Assembly: GCA_913049555.1 (NCBI GenBank)
Contig: CAJWYM010000001.1
Coordinates: forward strand, 55,939 to 119,938
Source: an uncultured Opitutia bacterium
GTDB lineage: Bacteria; Verrucomicrobiota; Verrucomicrobiia; Opitutales; CAJWYM01
Reading direction: 5' to 3'
DNA: 64,000 bases
In this document: positions 1 through 8,895 of the stretch, one piece after another
Numbering within the stretch: position 1 is the first letter of the stretch
How the letters are laid out: each line of letters starts with the position of its first letter
The notes under the pieces: generated by a model
The model's input: only the letters and a program-made list of their open reading frames with translations
The model's database searches: none
Told to the model about the DNA's origin: nothing
Translations under genes and position numbers: made by a program

Positions 1-2
1 AA

Positions 3-359
3 TATATGGAGTATACTGCTGAAACTCGCGGAGTGGATGTATCCGAATTGAAAGGTTTCAGCGATATGCTAAAAGGGTTTGTTAATAAAATGGATGCGGA
101 ACAACTTTCTCAATGGATGGAGAATCAAGTGTACATTGCTTTAGGAAATTTGATGACTTCTGCGTCTGTTTTGGATATTGATGCATGCCCCATAGAGGGT
201 TTCTCTTCTACAGAGTATGATCGAGTTCTTGGTTTAGAGGAATTTGGTTTGAATTCCGTTGTTTTATGTCCTGTAGGTTATCGTGGAGAGAATGACAAAT
301 ATGCTGAAAATCCTAAAGTGCGCTTTCTATCAGAAGAGGTAATCCTGGAAATTTCTTAA
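3..359 (+). CDS. Nitroreductase-family NAD(P)H oxidoreductase, 3' part only
   Basis: The gene is cut by the window start: the reading frame is open from base 3, so the first ATG at 6 is probably internal. About 118 C-terminal residues are visible. The segment with ALGNLMTSASVLDIDACPIE followed by SVVLCPVGYR and a C-terminal PKVRF is typical of the NfsB/NADPH-flavin nitroreductase family, in which this part carries the Gly/Asp-rich stretch near the FMN site and the closing helix. Such enzymes are cytoplasmic FMN homodimers that reduce nitro compounds or quinones with NAD(P)H. The true substrate cannot be read from sequence. It ends 64 bases before lpxK, on the same strand. Confidence 0.82.
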   Translation, partial: YMEYTAETRGVDVSELKGFSDMLKGFVNKMDAEQLSQWMENQVYIALGNLMTSASVLDIDACPIEGFSSTEYDRVLGLEEFGLNSVVLCPVGYRGENDKYAENPKVRFLSEEVILEIS

Positions 360-423
360 ATATCAAAATTCGAGTTTGTTGGGATATTTAGGAATACAAT
401 GCTTGCTTTCTTGAAATTTATTT

Positions 424-1620
424 GTGGCTAGTTTGAAAGAAAAAATAAGCAAATGGGGCGCTGATTTCCAAGAATTTTCGATCGATATTGTCTATGGTCG
501 CGATCGTGGGTTTAAAGGTCGATTGTTTGGGCTTTTTCTTCAGGGGTTTTCTTATCTTTTCAGTGGGATTGTTCAGTGCAGACTTTTTTTATACAATGAA
601 CGCCTTTTGAGTAACAATGCTCTCGGTTGTCTAGTAGTCGTTGTTGGAAATTTGACTGTGGGTGGAACTGGAAAAACTCCAGTTGTAGAGAGATTTGCTA
701 AGACCTTACAAGATCGGGGTCGAAAGGTAGCGATCCTATCTAGAGGTTATAAAAGTAAAAAAGAACCTTCCTATCAAAAAATACTTCGCTGGATTACTCA
801 TGCAGAGCCTCCTCCTCCAAAGGTTGTCAGTGATGAATCGGGCGTCCTTTTAGGATCTGATGTTGCTGGAGATGAACCCTATATGCTGGCAAGAAACCTT
901 CCCGGAGTTCCAGTTATTGTAGATTCCAATCGAGTTAAGGGAGGGCTGTATGCCATCAAGAAATTTAAAGTAGACACTCTTATCTTAGATGATGGATTTC
1001 AGTATTTACCATTAAGAGGGCGTTTAAATCTACTGCTCGTCGATTCTACAAATCCATTTGGAAATGGATTCACGTTGCCCAGAGGAATTTTAAGAGAACC
1101 TGTGAAACACCTGAGCCGATCTTCTTATATTTTCCTGACAAAATCCAATGGAAATCCAGATCCTGCAATTCTAGAAACCATTCATCAATACAAACCTGGA
1201 GCGGAAGTGATTGAATGTACCCATCGTCCAGAATATTTACAGCCTGTTTTTGGTGAAAAGCATATAGACCTTTCTTATTTACAGGGGAAAAAGGTAGGAG
1301 TTTTTAGCGGAATTGCAGTCCCTGAAAGTTTTGAAAAATTTGTTAGAGATTTAGGAGCTGAGATTGTTTATTTCAAAAGATTTTTAGATCATCATCGATT
1401 TAGTGAGGCCGAATTGGAAATCGTTTTTACTGGTTGTGAAGAGGCAGGAGCGGAAATAGTTCTCACTACTGAGAAAGATGCAGTCCGAGTTGAAGAGGAT
1501 TTTGAAACGGATTTAGAATTTCTTTTCTTAAGGGTCATGATTCGCATTATTAGCGGTGTGGAAGATTTTCAAAGCGCTGTAGAAAGAGTTTGTTTTATGG
1601 ATCAAGTATCAAAGGAATAA
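424..1620 (+). CDS. lpxK: Tetraacyldisaccharide 4'-kinase (LpxK)
   Basis: LpxK phosphorylates the 4' position of tetraacyldisaccharide 1-phosphate to make lipid IVA, on the inner face of the cytoplasmic membrane. The 398-residue protein starts at a GTG, has a hydrophobic N-terminal stretch (about residues 35-60), then the family P-loop [12 protein letters not shown] at 75-86, and later LILDDGFQY and DSTNPFGNG...LPRGILREP, all LpxK signatures. Length is slightly above the usual 320-350. No Shine-Dalgarno motif is seen. Its presence means the organism makes lipid A. No other lpx gene is in the window. Confidence 0.95.
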   Translation: MASLKEKISKWGADFQEFSIDIVYGRDRGFKGRLFGLFLQGFSYLFSGIVQCRLFLYNERLLSNNALGCLVVVVGNLTVGGTGKTPVVERFAKTLQDRGRKVAILSRGYKSKKEPSYQKILRWITHAEPPPPKVVSDESGVLLGSDVAGDEPYMLARNLPGVPVIVDSNRVKGGLYAIKKFKVDTLILDDGFQYLPLRGRLNLLLVDSTNPFGNGFTLPRGILREPVKHLSRSSYIFLTKSNGNPDPAILETIHQYKPGAEVIECTHRPEYLQPVFGEKHIDLSYLQGKKVGVFSGIAVPESFEKFVRDLGAEIVYFKRFLDHHRFSEAELEIVFTGCEEAGAEIVLTTEKDAVRVEEDFETDLEFLFLRVMIRIISGVEDFQSAVERVCFMDQVSKE

Positions 1621-1708
1621 GATTATGACTCCTTTTTATTCTCAATTTTAAGATGAAGTCAATCCAGTCCAATTGGGAAGGATTTAAAACAAAAAATGTT
1701 CCTTTTGT

Positions 1709-2596
1709 ATGAGAACTGTTTTCATCGGATTCGTTCTGTTTTTTTTGTTTTCATGTTCTGAGGTAAAGAGGGTGGAAAGGCATGGAACTGTCCAAGAATC
1801 ATTGAAAAGCTTTATTTTTGATTTTAATAATAAGAAGATAGACTCGATATTTTCCACTTTGCCAAGTCATCACAAAGATAATTTTACAGCTGCAATTGAT
1901 TTGATTGACAATCAAATGCATCCCGAATTTTACTCGAATTTCCAGAGTATGATTGAGAGTTGTAGTCTTTTAGTTTCCACGAAAAAAGACTTTATTTTAC
2001 ATTCAGATTTAATTCTTAGAGCTTTAGATGTAGATCAAAGAAAGATCTTGGAAAGAAATTGGGAGGCTTCAAACAAATTTTTGAAAATATTATTAGAATC
2101 TAAGTTCGACGATTCATCCTACGATTCTATGGTTGATTTTGGAAATGTATTTTTAATTGCTCTGATTAAAGTGATTCCTGAAATGCAACTTCCTTCTCCT
2201 TTTGGTGATTTTCTATCCTATGGAATTTCTGAGGGAACCATCCATTCAGAGATTCAAAAAGGTTTGATTGCAGATTCAAAAATTGAATTGGTCAGTTTTA
2301 ATAGAAAAACATACTTATATTCTGGATTTCGTTGGGTTTTGGTGGAGAAAAGATGGTTGCCTGAGTCTTTCTTAAATACCTACAAGAATCATTTTGGAAA
2401 TTACTTGGATTCAATCTCAAAGATGTCAAAATTCCGGATTCGCAAAAAGATCCATGAATGGGTTTACCTCCTCGCAACCTTAGATCGAGCTTTTTCAAGA
2501 CTTTCTCAAGCCCAAAGTCAACAGGCCTTCAACGATACTTGTCATCATATGGGTGGAGTGGTTGTTCTTCGTTTGCTCCAACTAAATTCTATTTGA
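1709..2596 (+). CDS. Uncharacterised lipoprotein
   Basis: I do not recognise a family. The 295-residue product begins with a short hydrophobic signal and a lipobox-like LFSC with Cys16, so it is predicted to be lipid-anchored in the cell envelope. The mature part is mostly helical-looking and mixed in charge, with no cofactor or catalytic motif that I can identify. It lies 88 bases after lpxK on the same strand, and is followed by a good intrinsic terminator (2623-2679), so it may be the last gene of an lpxK transcript. ORF length, codon use and a clear signal peptide support it as a real gene. Confidence 0.75.
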   Translation: MRTVFIGFVLFFLFSCSEVKRVERHGTVQESLKSFIFDFNNKKIDSIFSTLPSHHKDNFTAAIDLIDNQMHPEFYSNFQSMIESCSLLVSTKKDFILHSDLILRALDVDQRKILERNWEASNKFLKILLESKFDDSSYDSMVDFGNVFLIALIKVIPEMQLPSPFGDFLSYGISEGTIHSEIQKGLIADSKIELVSFNRKTYLYSGFRWVLVEKRWLPESFLNTYKNHFGNYLDSISKMSKFRIRKKIHEWVYLLATLDRAFSRLSQAQSQQAFNDTCHHMGGVVVLRLLQLNSI

Positions 2597-2622
2597 CCTA
2601 AAGGACGCAAAAATGAGATTCA

Positions 2623-2679
2623 ATTTAAAGATTTTACAGCGAAATGGGTTGTTAAATCTTTAAATAGGACCTTTTTTTC
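2623..2679 (+). terminator. Intrinsic terminator after the 1709-2596 gene
   Basis: Left arm ATTTAAAGATTTTAC (2623-2637) pairs with GTTAAATCTTTAAAT (2651-2665) with one mismatch across a 13-base loop. A run of seven T follows at 2672-2678. Placed 27 bases after the stop codon, it fits a rho-independent terminator for the plus-strand gene. Confidence 0.7.
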
Positions 2680-2700
2680 ATTTTTGAAGGTTTTAACAAT

Positions 2701-2757
2701 CATTGCAACCGAATCTATGAAGTTTGAAACTAAAGTTATTAGGAGGAATTCGGGTTT
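2701..2757. repeat. Dispersed 57-bp repeat, copy A
   Basis: Aligns without gaps to 25782-25838: I count 42 of 57 bases identical, with 13 of the 15 differences being transitions. Both copies start CATTGCA and end GGGTTT and lie in intergenic DNA. Read on the minus strand both encode a similar peptide, but most differences change amino acids, so current coding selection is unlikely. Similarity continues weakly to the left (GAAG...TTTT). Confidence 0.5.
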
Positions 2758-2845
2758 CAATCAATTCTGTATCGAGAAAAAGTCTTTCATTCAATAACTG
2801 GGACTAAAAACGATAAGCCCAAATTGTAAAATCTTTTCTATTAAT

Positions 2846-2916
2846 GGAACTGTTTCCTCCAAAAATAATCACTTGAACAACCCCTTTTGAATAATCTCAT
2901 TAGGAGGAACGGTTCC
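2846..2916. repeat. Inverted repeat spanning the 3' end of the response-regulator gene
   Basis: GGAACTGTTTCCTCC (2846-2860) and GGAGGAACGGTTCC (2903-2916) are complementary over 14 bases with one mismatch and one bulge, separated by 42 bases. The right arm includes the last codons of the minus-strand regulator gene. It could form a 3' mRNA stem; there is no T-run typical of a terminator. Confidence 0.45.
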
Positions 2917-4270
2917 AATCGAGATTGGGCCATTGTTTTATTTTTCTATGGAGAGTTCTTCTGCTTATCCCTAAAAGCTCAGCAGCTTTTGTCTTATTTC
3001 CATTGGATTGATAAAGTGCGTTGCAAAGTAATTTTTTTTCATTTTCTTCAACGGACAATGGATTCACAGAAATTCCATGGGGTTGTAATTCGGGCTCTTC
3101 TTTTTTTAAAAATCGAGGGTCTAAATTATGAGATTGAACTACTTTGCCTCTGTGCATGATCACCATATTTTCACAGAAATTCCTCAGTTCCCGGATATTT
3201 CCAGGCCACCTGTATTCGATCAATATTTTCATGGCCTCCCTATCAAATGAAATGGGGACAAAATGATTCTCCTCAGCGTAGAAATTTATGAAGTGCTCTA
3301 ATAATAAAGGGATGTCTTCTTTTCTCTCATTTAGAGAGGGGAGTAAGATACGCACCACATTGAGTCTATAATAAAGGTCCTCACGAAAGGTCCCGTTTTT
3401 TACCATTTCTAATAAATCTCTGTTTGTGGCACAGATAAGACGAACATCCACCTGAATTGGCTTAATACTCCCAAGCCGCTCAAATGACCTAGACTCTAAA
3501 AAACGAAGGAGTTTCACCTGGGTTTGAGCATCAATTTCACCAATTTCATCTAAGAACAAAGACCCTCCCTCAGCAGCCTCAAATCGGCCCATTCTTTTTT
3601 CATTGGCTCCTGTAAAGGCACCCCTCTCATGACCAAACAATTCACTTTCGAGTAAATTACTAGCCAAGGCTGCGCAGTGAACAGCAACAAACGGTTTTTT
3701 TCTTCTAGGGCTGTTGTCGTGAATGGATTGAGCAAAAAGTTCTTTACCGGTGCCTGTTTCCCCATTGATCATAACGGTAGCCTTTGAGGGAGCGACGAGT
3801 TCGACCTCTTTTAGGACTTTGGATAAACTGGAAGATTGACCAATAATTCCAACGGAAGCATGGATTCGACTGGACCTTGGATCTGATCGGAGCGTTCCTT
3901 TTTCATTCTTTTTGACTTGCAGGGATCTTTTTAAAAGAAGCTCCAAGCTTTCAAGGTTCACAGGCTTCGTCAGAAAATCAAAGGCACCCTGTTTGATAGC
4001 CTCTACAGCAGTCTCGATATTTCCGTAGGCAGTCATCATGATGGTAATTGGATCGTAGGGCATTTTTGCTGCGTATTTGAGAACCGACATTCCAGATTTT
4101 CCCGCCATTCGAAGATCTGTAAGAATGAGGTCAAATTCCTCTTCATTCATTAAGGTAAATGCCTCATCAGCATCCGCAGCTACATAGGTGTCATAATCGT
4201 CTTCCAATGCAGAGAGCAATCCCTCTCTCGCATGCTTCTCATCCTCAACGATTAATAAGGTGTGAGGCAT
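2900..4270 (-). CDS. NtrC-type sigma-54-dependent response regulator
   Basis: A 456-residue transcriptional activator with three clear domains. Receiver domain at about 1-120, with acidic pocket ED at 9-10 and phospho-acceptor Asp52 in LILTDLRM. AAA+ sigma-54 interaction domain at about 140-375, with Walker A GETGTGKE at 170-177 and an intact GAFTGA loop at 217-222, so it should contact RpoN. C-terminal Fis-type helix-turn-helix at about 415-452 (NKTKAAELLGISRRTLHRKI). No partner histidine kinase is in the window. It begins 7 bases after fcl and is probably co-transcribed with gmd-fcl, which suggests control of exopolysaccharide or surface-sugar genes; that link is inference. Confidence 0.95.
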   Translation of the reverse strand: MPHTLLIVEDEKHAREGLLSALEDDYDTYVAADADEAFTLMNEEEFDLILTDLRMAGKSGMSVLKYAAKMPYDPITIMMTAYGNIETAVEAIKQGAFDFLTKPVNLESLELLLKRSLQVKKNEKGTLRSDPRSSRIHASVGIIGQSSSLSKVLKEVELVAPSKATVMINGETGTGKELFAQSIHDNSPRRKKPFVAVHCAALASNLLESELFGHERGAFTGANEKRMGRFEAAEGGSLFLDEIGEIDAQTQVKLLRFLESRSFERLGSIKPIQVDVRLICATNRDLLEMVKNGTFREDLYYRLNVVRILLPSLNERKEDIPLLLEHFINFYAEENHFVPISFDREAMKILIEYRWPGNIRELRNFCENMVIMHRGKVVQSHNLDPRFLKKEEPELQPHGISVNPLSVEENEKKLLCNALYQSNGNKTKAAELLGISRRTLHRKIKQWPNLDWNRSS

Positions 4271-4277
4271 TTATAAT

Positions 4278-5219
4278 TTAAAGGCGGGCGTTTCCGCATT
4301 CAAGAGTTGCTTTGAATTCATCGTAGGTCCTCTTAAGGCCCTCTTTAAGACTTATTTTAGGTTCCCATCCAGTGCTTTTGAGGAGAGCGTTGTCCATAAG
4401 TTTTCTTGGAGTTCCGTCTGGTTTTGAGGAGTCGTATCCAAGCTTTCCCGAGTAACCAACCGTTTCTTTTACCAATTGCGCGAGTTCTCCAATAGAAATG
4501 TCTTTTCCAGATCCAATGTTTACCCAATCAGGGGGGGATTGAATGTTTGCTAGGTGAATGACTGCATCTGCCAAGTCATCTACATGAAGGAATTCTCTTT
4601 TGGGAGTTCCACTTCCCCAAATAATGACTTCCGGAGTGTTGTTTAATTTTGCTTCGTGAAATCTTCTGATTAAAGCGGGAAGAACATGGGAGTTCTCAGG
4701 ATGATAATTGTCTCCAGTTCCATATAAATTGGTGGGCATCCCAGAATGAAACAATACTCCGTATTGTTTTCTGTAATATTCACACATCTTAAGACCTGCA
4801 ATTTTAGCGATTGCATAAGCTTCGTTCGTCTTTTCGAGAGGAGATGAAAGGAGACAATCTTCTTTCATTGGTTGAGGAGCGTTTCTGGGATAAATACAAG
4901 AGCTACCAAGGTTGAGAAGTCTGGACACCCCATTACTGTAGGCAGAGTGAACGATATTAAAGGTAATTGCTAAATTTTCATGTATGAATTCAGCTGGGTA
5001 AGTATTATTCGCATGGATTCCACCTACACGCGCTGCAGCAAGAATCACGATATCAGGTTTTTCTTGGATAAAAAAATCCTCGACCAGTGCAGAGTTGGTA
5101 AGGTCCAATTCGGATCTGGTTCTAGTAATCAGATCGATATGATTGTGATCCTCAAGTTTTCTAAGAATAGAAGATCCGACCATACCTCTGTGGCCTGCGA
5201 TGTAAACTTTTCCTTTCAC
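4278..5219 (-). CDS. fcl: GDP-L-fucose synthase
   Basis: Catalyses epimerisation and NADPH reduction of GDP-4-keto-6-deoxy-D-mannose to GDP-L-fucose. The protein (about 313 residues) has the N-terminal NAD(P)-binding AGHRGMVG, the SSCIYP serine region and YAIAKIAG with the Tyr-x3-Lys catalytic pair, and [20 protein letters not shown], typical of WcaG/Fcl. There is no ATG at the start: GTG at 5219 (used here) or TTG at 5222 must serve. It follows gmd by about 40 bases on the same strand and completes the pathway. Confidence 0.95.
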   Translation of the reverse strand: MKGKVYIAGHRGMVGSSILRKLEDHNHIDLITRTRSELDLTNSALVEDFFIQEKPDIVILAAARVGGIHANNTYPAEFIHENLAITFNIVHSAYSNGVSRLLNLGSSCIYPRNAPQPMKEDCLLSSPLEKTNEAYAIAKIAGLKMCEYYRKQYGVLFHSGMPTNLYGTGDNYHPENSHVLPALIRRFHEAKLNNTPEVIIWGSGTPKREFLHVDDLADAVIHLANIQSPPDWVNIGSGKDISIGELAQLVKETVGYSGKLGYDSSKPDGTPRKLMDNALLKSTGWEPKISLKEGLKRTYDEFKATLECGNARL

Positions 5220-5261
5220 CAACGTTCTTTTAAAATCATCCCAAGCTTTTAGTAGAGGCGT

Positions 5262-6260
5262 TTAGATAGAAGCGTTGAGTAAAGCTTGCTCTTTTTTTGC
5301 GAGTTTCATGTCTTCATCCACCATGATTTTGCAAAGGCTCTTGAAGCTAGTCTTGGGTTCCCAATTGAGTTTTTTCTTAGCTTTTTCAGGATCCCCTATG
5401 AGAAGATCTACTTCTGCTGGCCTTTCATATCTAGCATCGTATTTAACATATTTTTGCCAGTCCAAATCTAATGCTGCAAAGGTTTCCTGACAGAACTCTT
5501 TAACCGTGTGAGTTTCATTTGTGGCAATCACATAGTCGTCTGGTTCGTCTTGTTGCAACATTAGGTACATGGCTTCAACATATTCCTTAGCATATCCCCA
5601 GTCTCTCTTCGCGTCGAGATTTCCTAAATAAAGTGCATCTTGTAAGCCTAATTTAATGCGAGTTGCTGCACGAGTAATTTTACGGGTTACGAAAGTTTCC
5701 CCTCGTCTTGGAGATTCGTGATTGAATAGAATGCCACTGGAAGCATGCATGTTATAAGACTCACGGAAGTTAATAGTCAGCCAGTGTGCATAGAGTTTTG
5801 CACAAGCATAAGGAGATCGAGGGTAAAAAGGAGTCGACTCTGTTTGGGGAACTGCTTGAACTTTTCCATACATTTCTGAGGAAGAAGCCTGATAATAGCG
5901 AACTTTGTCCACAAGACCGGTTTCTCTGATTGCCTCTAAAATTCGAGCTGCTCCTAGTCCGACCACATCCCCTGTGTATTCTGGAATATCAAAAGATACA
6001 CGAACGTGGCTTTGTGCGCCGAGGTTGTAAATTTCGTCGGGTTTGAGATTGTAAAGCAACTTGACGAGCGCTGTCGAGTCCGCCAAGTCTCCGTAGTGAA
6101 GTTTGAGATTTGGATCACTGTAAATATGATCGATTCGATCGGTATTAAAAGTGGAGGCCCTCCGAATAATTCCGTGAACTTCATATCCTTTTTCTAGTAA
6201 AAGTTCAGCTAGATAAGAGCCGTCTTGTCCTGTAATTCCTGTAACGAGTGCTTTTTTCAT
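5262..6260 (-). CDS. gmd: GDP-mannose 4,6-dehydratase
   Basis: Converts GDP-D-mannose to GDP-4-keto-6-deoxy-D-mannose, the first step to GDP-L-fucose and related 6-deoxy sugars. The 332-residue SDR protein shows [20 protein letters not shown] at the nucleotide-binding end, SSSEMYGK, and [12 protein letters not shown] with the Tyr-x3-Lys pair, followed by [17 protein letters not shown], a Gmd signature. Length is a little shorter than the common 345-370. First gene of the gmd-fcl-regulator run; upstream are 160 bases with no gene, where its promoter should lie. Confidence 0.97.
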   Translation of the reverse strand: MKKALVTGITGQDGSYLAELLLEKGYEVHGIIRRASTFNTDRIDHIYSDPNLKLHYGDLADSTALVKLLYNLKPDEIYNLGAQSHVRVSFDIPEYTGDVVGLGAARILEAIRETGLVDKVRYYQASSSEMYGKVQAVPQTESTPFYPRSPYACAKLYAHWLTINFRESYNMHASSGILFNHESPRRGETFVTRKITRAATRIKLGLQDALYLGNLDAKRDWGYAKEYVEAMYLMLQQDEPDDYVIATNETHTVKEFCQETFAALDLDWQKYVKYDARYERPAEVDLLIGDPEKAKKKLNWEPKTSFKSLCKIMVDEDMKLAKKEQALLNASI

Positions 6261-6420
6261 AGAATAAATTTAAATTTATAATCCAACAAATACAGACCTA
6301 TGAGTCAATTCTTTATGATTTAAAGTTGTGTGGATATGGTTCCTAATTCGAACTCTAGAATTGATTTTTAGCCCCTGTTAAAGGAGTGAATTCTTGAAAT
6401 CACATTCGGTTTTTAAATTT

Positions 6421-7089
6421 CTAAAATCTTTTTCTTAGGTAAATGTAACGGGATTCCAAAGTTTCTTTAGTCTTAAAGGTGATTTCTAAGAAATCAGGAA
6501 TTAAGGATTCGTTGTTTTTTTCTAGAAAATCATCTTCTTTCTCCCAAGTTTGAAATTCTGGATTGAAATACCAAAGATCTATTTTGTCTACAAAAGGACT
6601 GATTTTAGTCTGATACAAGTCTAGAATATTTTCTACATTTTTTGAGGATGAATGCCACTTAAATTGAAGCCCATTTTGGGTCGATAAATCAAAGAATATT
6701 GTGATTGGGGAGTTTAATGGAGTACTATTATCACTAAAGATGGCAGGAGGAGACTGGATCGATAGCTGGAAGTAAGAATCGTTGAATCCATCTGTCCAAT
6801 TGGGTTGAACGATTTCAATGTTTTTTGATTTTCCACGAGGTATTTCGGTTGTGGGGTTCTTTATTGAACTGGATGCATTGTTAAAAATAAATTGAAGAAA
6901 GAAGCAGGTCCCATCCACATGTTGATCAAAAGCATTTTGGGTTTGGGTTTCAGTCCAAATTTGTTGAAGAGAGAACATAACTTGTAGGGTGGAGACTAAA
7001 GTCAAGGCTCCTAGACCTAGAGACAGGATTACTTCAATCAAAGTGAAAGCGGATTTTTTCTTAGAAATAATTTTGTTGGAGGGATTCAA
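6421..7089 (-). CDS. Type II secretion minor pseudopilin, GspJ-like
   Basis: The 222-residue protein has a class III prepilin leader, KKKSAFTLIEVILSLGLGAL at about 10-29, with Glu at mature position 5 and a long hydrophobic helix. The residue before the cleavage point is Ala rather than the usual Gly. Its place after GspH-like and GspI-like genes, and its length, suggest the GspJ role at the tip of the secretion pseudopilus, but sequence beyond the leader is too diverged for certainty. It overlaps the upstream gene by 29 bases, which suggests translational coupling. Confidence 0.75.
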   Translation of the reverse strand: MNPSNKIISKKKSAFTLIEVILSLGLGALTLVSTLQVMFSLQQIWTETQTQNAFDQHVDGTCFFLQFIFNNASSSIKNPTTEIPRGKSKNIEIVQPNWTDGFNDSYFQLSIQSPPAIFSDNSTPLNSPITIFFDLSTQNGLQFKWHSSSKNVENILDLYQTKISPFVDKIDLWYFNPEFQTWEKEDDFLEKNNESLIPDFLEITFKTKETLESRYIYLRKRF

Positions 7090-7513
7090 TGTACGTTTTT
7101 TTCTTTTCTAGAAGTTGTTTTCTTTCCTCAGATTCAGACCACTCAGGTCTCAGTAAATAGAACCTAAGAGCACTTTTAATGGGTTCATTTTCCCCTTTTT
7201 CAATTTGAATCATTAAAGAAAATAAATCTAGATTCTCAGTTTCATTGATTTCTGCACTCCATTGAATCTGTTCGTTGGATGGGAGAGTGAGTTCTCCCCC
7301 TTGTAATAACTTATCTTTATCCTCAATGGTTGTAATGAAATCTTTGGCCCAAGCAATGAATGCATTTTCATTTTGCGAATTTTTATTATTTTCCTTGGCT
7401 AATACTGCATTCATATAACTGTTTGTTAGCAACGCGATTGAAAGGCTGAAAAGAACGAGTGCAACCATAACTTCAATCAAAGAGAATCCGATTTTTTTGA
7501 AGAAACCATTCAT
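7061..7513 (-). CDS. Type II secretion minor pseudopilin, GspI-like
   Basis: The 150-residue protein has leader KKIGFSLIEVMVALVLFSLS at about 6-25 with Gly before the cleavage site and Glu5, then a short globular domain. Prepilin peptidase would cleave it and it would assemble in the inner membrane into a pseudopilus. The gene overlaps its upstream neighbour by four bases and its downstream neighbour by 29, giving a tight three-gene unit. GspI is chosen from size and gene order. Confidence 0.75.
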   Translation of the reverse strand: MNGFFKKIGFSLIEVMVALVLFSLSIALLTNSYMNAVLAKENNKNSQNENAFIAWAKDFITTIEDKDKLLQGGELTLPSNEQIQWSAEINETENLDLFSLMIQIEKGENEPIKSALRFYLLRPEWSESEERKQLLEKKKTYIESLQQNYF

Positions 7514-8025
7514 TCAACCAACCTTGAGTTTGAAAGGGGATCCATTTGAATTTGTTCCATGTAATTTTCATATTCAAATTCAATGATATATCGTTGAGAA
7601 CTGTTTGAGGGATCTAAAAAGATTTTATTTACAGAAGCCAACTCAAGGTCGCTGCTTGATTCTTCGCCAGGATTATATTTCGGAGATTTAAAATTGATAA
7701 TACCCTTAAAATCAGAGGGTAATTTTTCCTCTGTAATTGGATTCGAATGAGTCCGTGATTGGAGTTTAAAGCTTCTAGTTTCCTCATCAAATTCAATAAA
7801 TAAAGTTTCTTTTCTTTTTAAAACTTCTAACCTAGCTCGATTCAAAAAAGAGTAAAAAATTTCTTCAGGGGTATTTTCTTTTTTAGTATCAAACAAATTG
7901 TGAGTGTTTATAACAACCAGTCCTGTCATCATTCCAATTAAGGCTAAAACAGTGAGCATTTCAATCAATGTAAATCCCTTAGGATTTAAAGATTTAGATT
8001 TCAACTGAAATTTCATGTTGTTCAT
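7510..8025 (-). CDS. Type II secretion minor pseudopilin, GspH-like
   Basis: The 171-residue protein carries the prepilin leader NPKGFTLIEMLTVLALIGMM (about 14-33), Gly at -1 and Glu5, followed by a beta-rich domain of GspH size. It is the first of three overlapping minor-pseudopilin genes on the minus strand. Only 51 bases separate it from the divergent gspG, so both promoters must lie in that short stretch. Confidence 0.75.
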   Translation of the reverse strand: MNNMKFQLKSKSLNPKGFTLIEMLTVLALIGMMTGLVVINTHNLFDTKKENTPEEIFYSFLNRARLEVLKRKETLFIEFDEETRSFKLQSRTHSNPITEEKLPSDFKGIINFKSPKYNPGEESSSDLELASVNKIFLDPSNSSQRYIIEFEYENYMEQIQMDPLSNSRLVE

Positions 8026-8076
8026 TTTGACTAGGTTTGATTACCTTAATAATCCTTTTTATTACTAGCAAACATT

Positions 8077-8529
8077 ATGAACACTCTAAAACCAACTAAT
8101 TCCTACCGAAGTCAGAATAAAACGGGCTTCTCATTGATTGAGATGCTCATAGTTTTAGCACTGATTGGTTTGATTGCAGGATTAGCAATTGGTGATTTGG
8201 GTAGTATTTTAGGAGGAGGCAAAGAAAAAGTCGCTGAATCTTTTGTAAACTCTAGCATGGAAATCCCGTTAACCTCTTACAAATTGAATTTGGGAAATTA
8301 TCCAAGTTCAGCTGAAATGAAAGATTTCGCTGCGCTTTTGACGGCACCCACCAAAAAAGCAGATCGTTGGAAAGGCCCATACATCAAAAATAAAAAAGGA
8401 ATTTCAGATCCTTGGGGCAACAACTACCGCTATCGATATCCAGGAGTAAAGAATCCGGGTGGATATGATCTTTGGTCGATAGGCCCTGATGAAACTGACA
8501 GCACTGCAGACGATATCGGGAATTGGTAG
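8077..8529 (+). CDS. gspG: Type II secretion major pseudopilin GspG
   Basis: Major subunit of the periplasmic pseudopilus that pushes folded exoproteins through the secretin. The 150-residue protein has leader KTGFSLIEMLIVLALIGLIA (about 15-34) and the diagnostic C-terminal GspG block DPWGNNYRYRYPG...YDLWSIGPDETD...DDIGNW, whose acidic loop binds calcium in characterised GspG proteins. No other secretion-system gene (gspD, E, F) is present in the window. An imperfect hairpin with T-rich sequence lies just downstream (8550-8597). Confidence 0.93.
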   Translation: MNTLKPTNSYRSQNKTGFSLIEMLIVLALIGLIAGLAIGDLGSILGGGKEKVAESFVNSSMEIPLTSYKLNLGNYPSSAEMKDFAALLTAPTKKADRWKGPYIKNKKGISDPWGNNYRYRYPGVKNPGGYDLWSIGPDETDSTADDIGNW

Positions 8530-8549
8530 TTCACTAATTATTGAGGGGC

Positions 8550-8597
8550 TTTCAAACAGTTCTAATTTTTTTTGTTCTCAGGACTGTTGAAGTTTTT
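8550..8597 (+). terminator. Possible terminator after gspG
   Basis: An imperfect inverted repeat, CTTTCAAACAGTTCT (8549-8563) with AGGACTGTTGAAG (8580-8592), is followed by five T. The loop is T-rich. Position 20 bases after the gspG stop supports it, but pairing is imperfect. Confidence 0.4.
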
Positions 8598-8598
8598 A

Positions 8599-8895
8599 TT
8601 AACCTCGATCTGTGAAATTCCAATTTAGATTGGATTCTTCATAGTAAGGAACCTCACGCTTTTCATTCTTAATGGGGGAACTGAAGCCTCTAAAAGTTTC
8701 GCGGATGCCATATAAATTCAATCGATTGAGTGAGGCACTTTCCGAATCCTGTTTGTTTACTGAAGGAACATTTTCGGAAGTATTGGGAAATGAAATCAAT
8801 GTATTTTGTTTGCTAAGCTTCAGTGCTGCAGAGTCAATAAAATCACCGAAACTATTAATATTGGAGGATCCGAATCTGTGGGTTAATAATGACAT
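8599..8895 (-). CDS. Small hypothetical protein
   Basis: I do not recognise it. From ATG at 8895 it gives 98 residues, Ser/Asn-rich, beginning MSLLTHRFGSSNINSFGDFI, with no signal peptide or membrane segment. The frame stays open upstream to an ATG at 8946 (115 residues), but the in-between part is lysine-rich and less protein-like. It lies alone between gspG and acs. An overlapping plus-strand frame (8672-8923) is an alternative, so this call is tentative. Confidence 0.35.
   Translation of the reverse strand: MSLLTHRFGSSNINSFGDFIDSAALKLSKQNTLISFPNTSENVPSVNKQDSESASLNRLNLYGIRETFRGFSSPIKNEKREVPYYEESNLNWNFTDRG

Larger units (their letters stand above)
2597..2899. other. Convergent intergenic region
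   Basis: No credible gene. It holds the terminator at 2623-2679, one copy of a 57-bp dispersed repeat (2701-2757; the other copy is at 25782-25838) and the left arm of a long inverted repeat at 2846-2860 whose right arm lies in the 3' end of the response-regulator gene (2903-2916). Confidence 0.6.

Noticed and set aside
2737..2783. Short direct repeat ATTAGGAGGAA with 2899-2909
   Set aside because: Eleven bases plus a loosely matching tail; too short and too close to a purine-rich motif to claim a duplication of the regulator's 3' end.
2887..3159. Open frame on the plus strand, 90 codons
   Set aside because: It lies almost wholly within the response-regulator gene on the other strand, which has full domain support.
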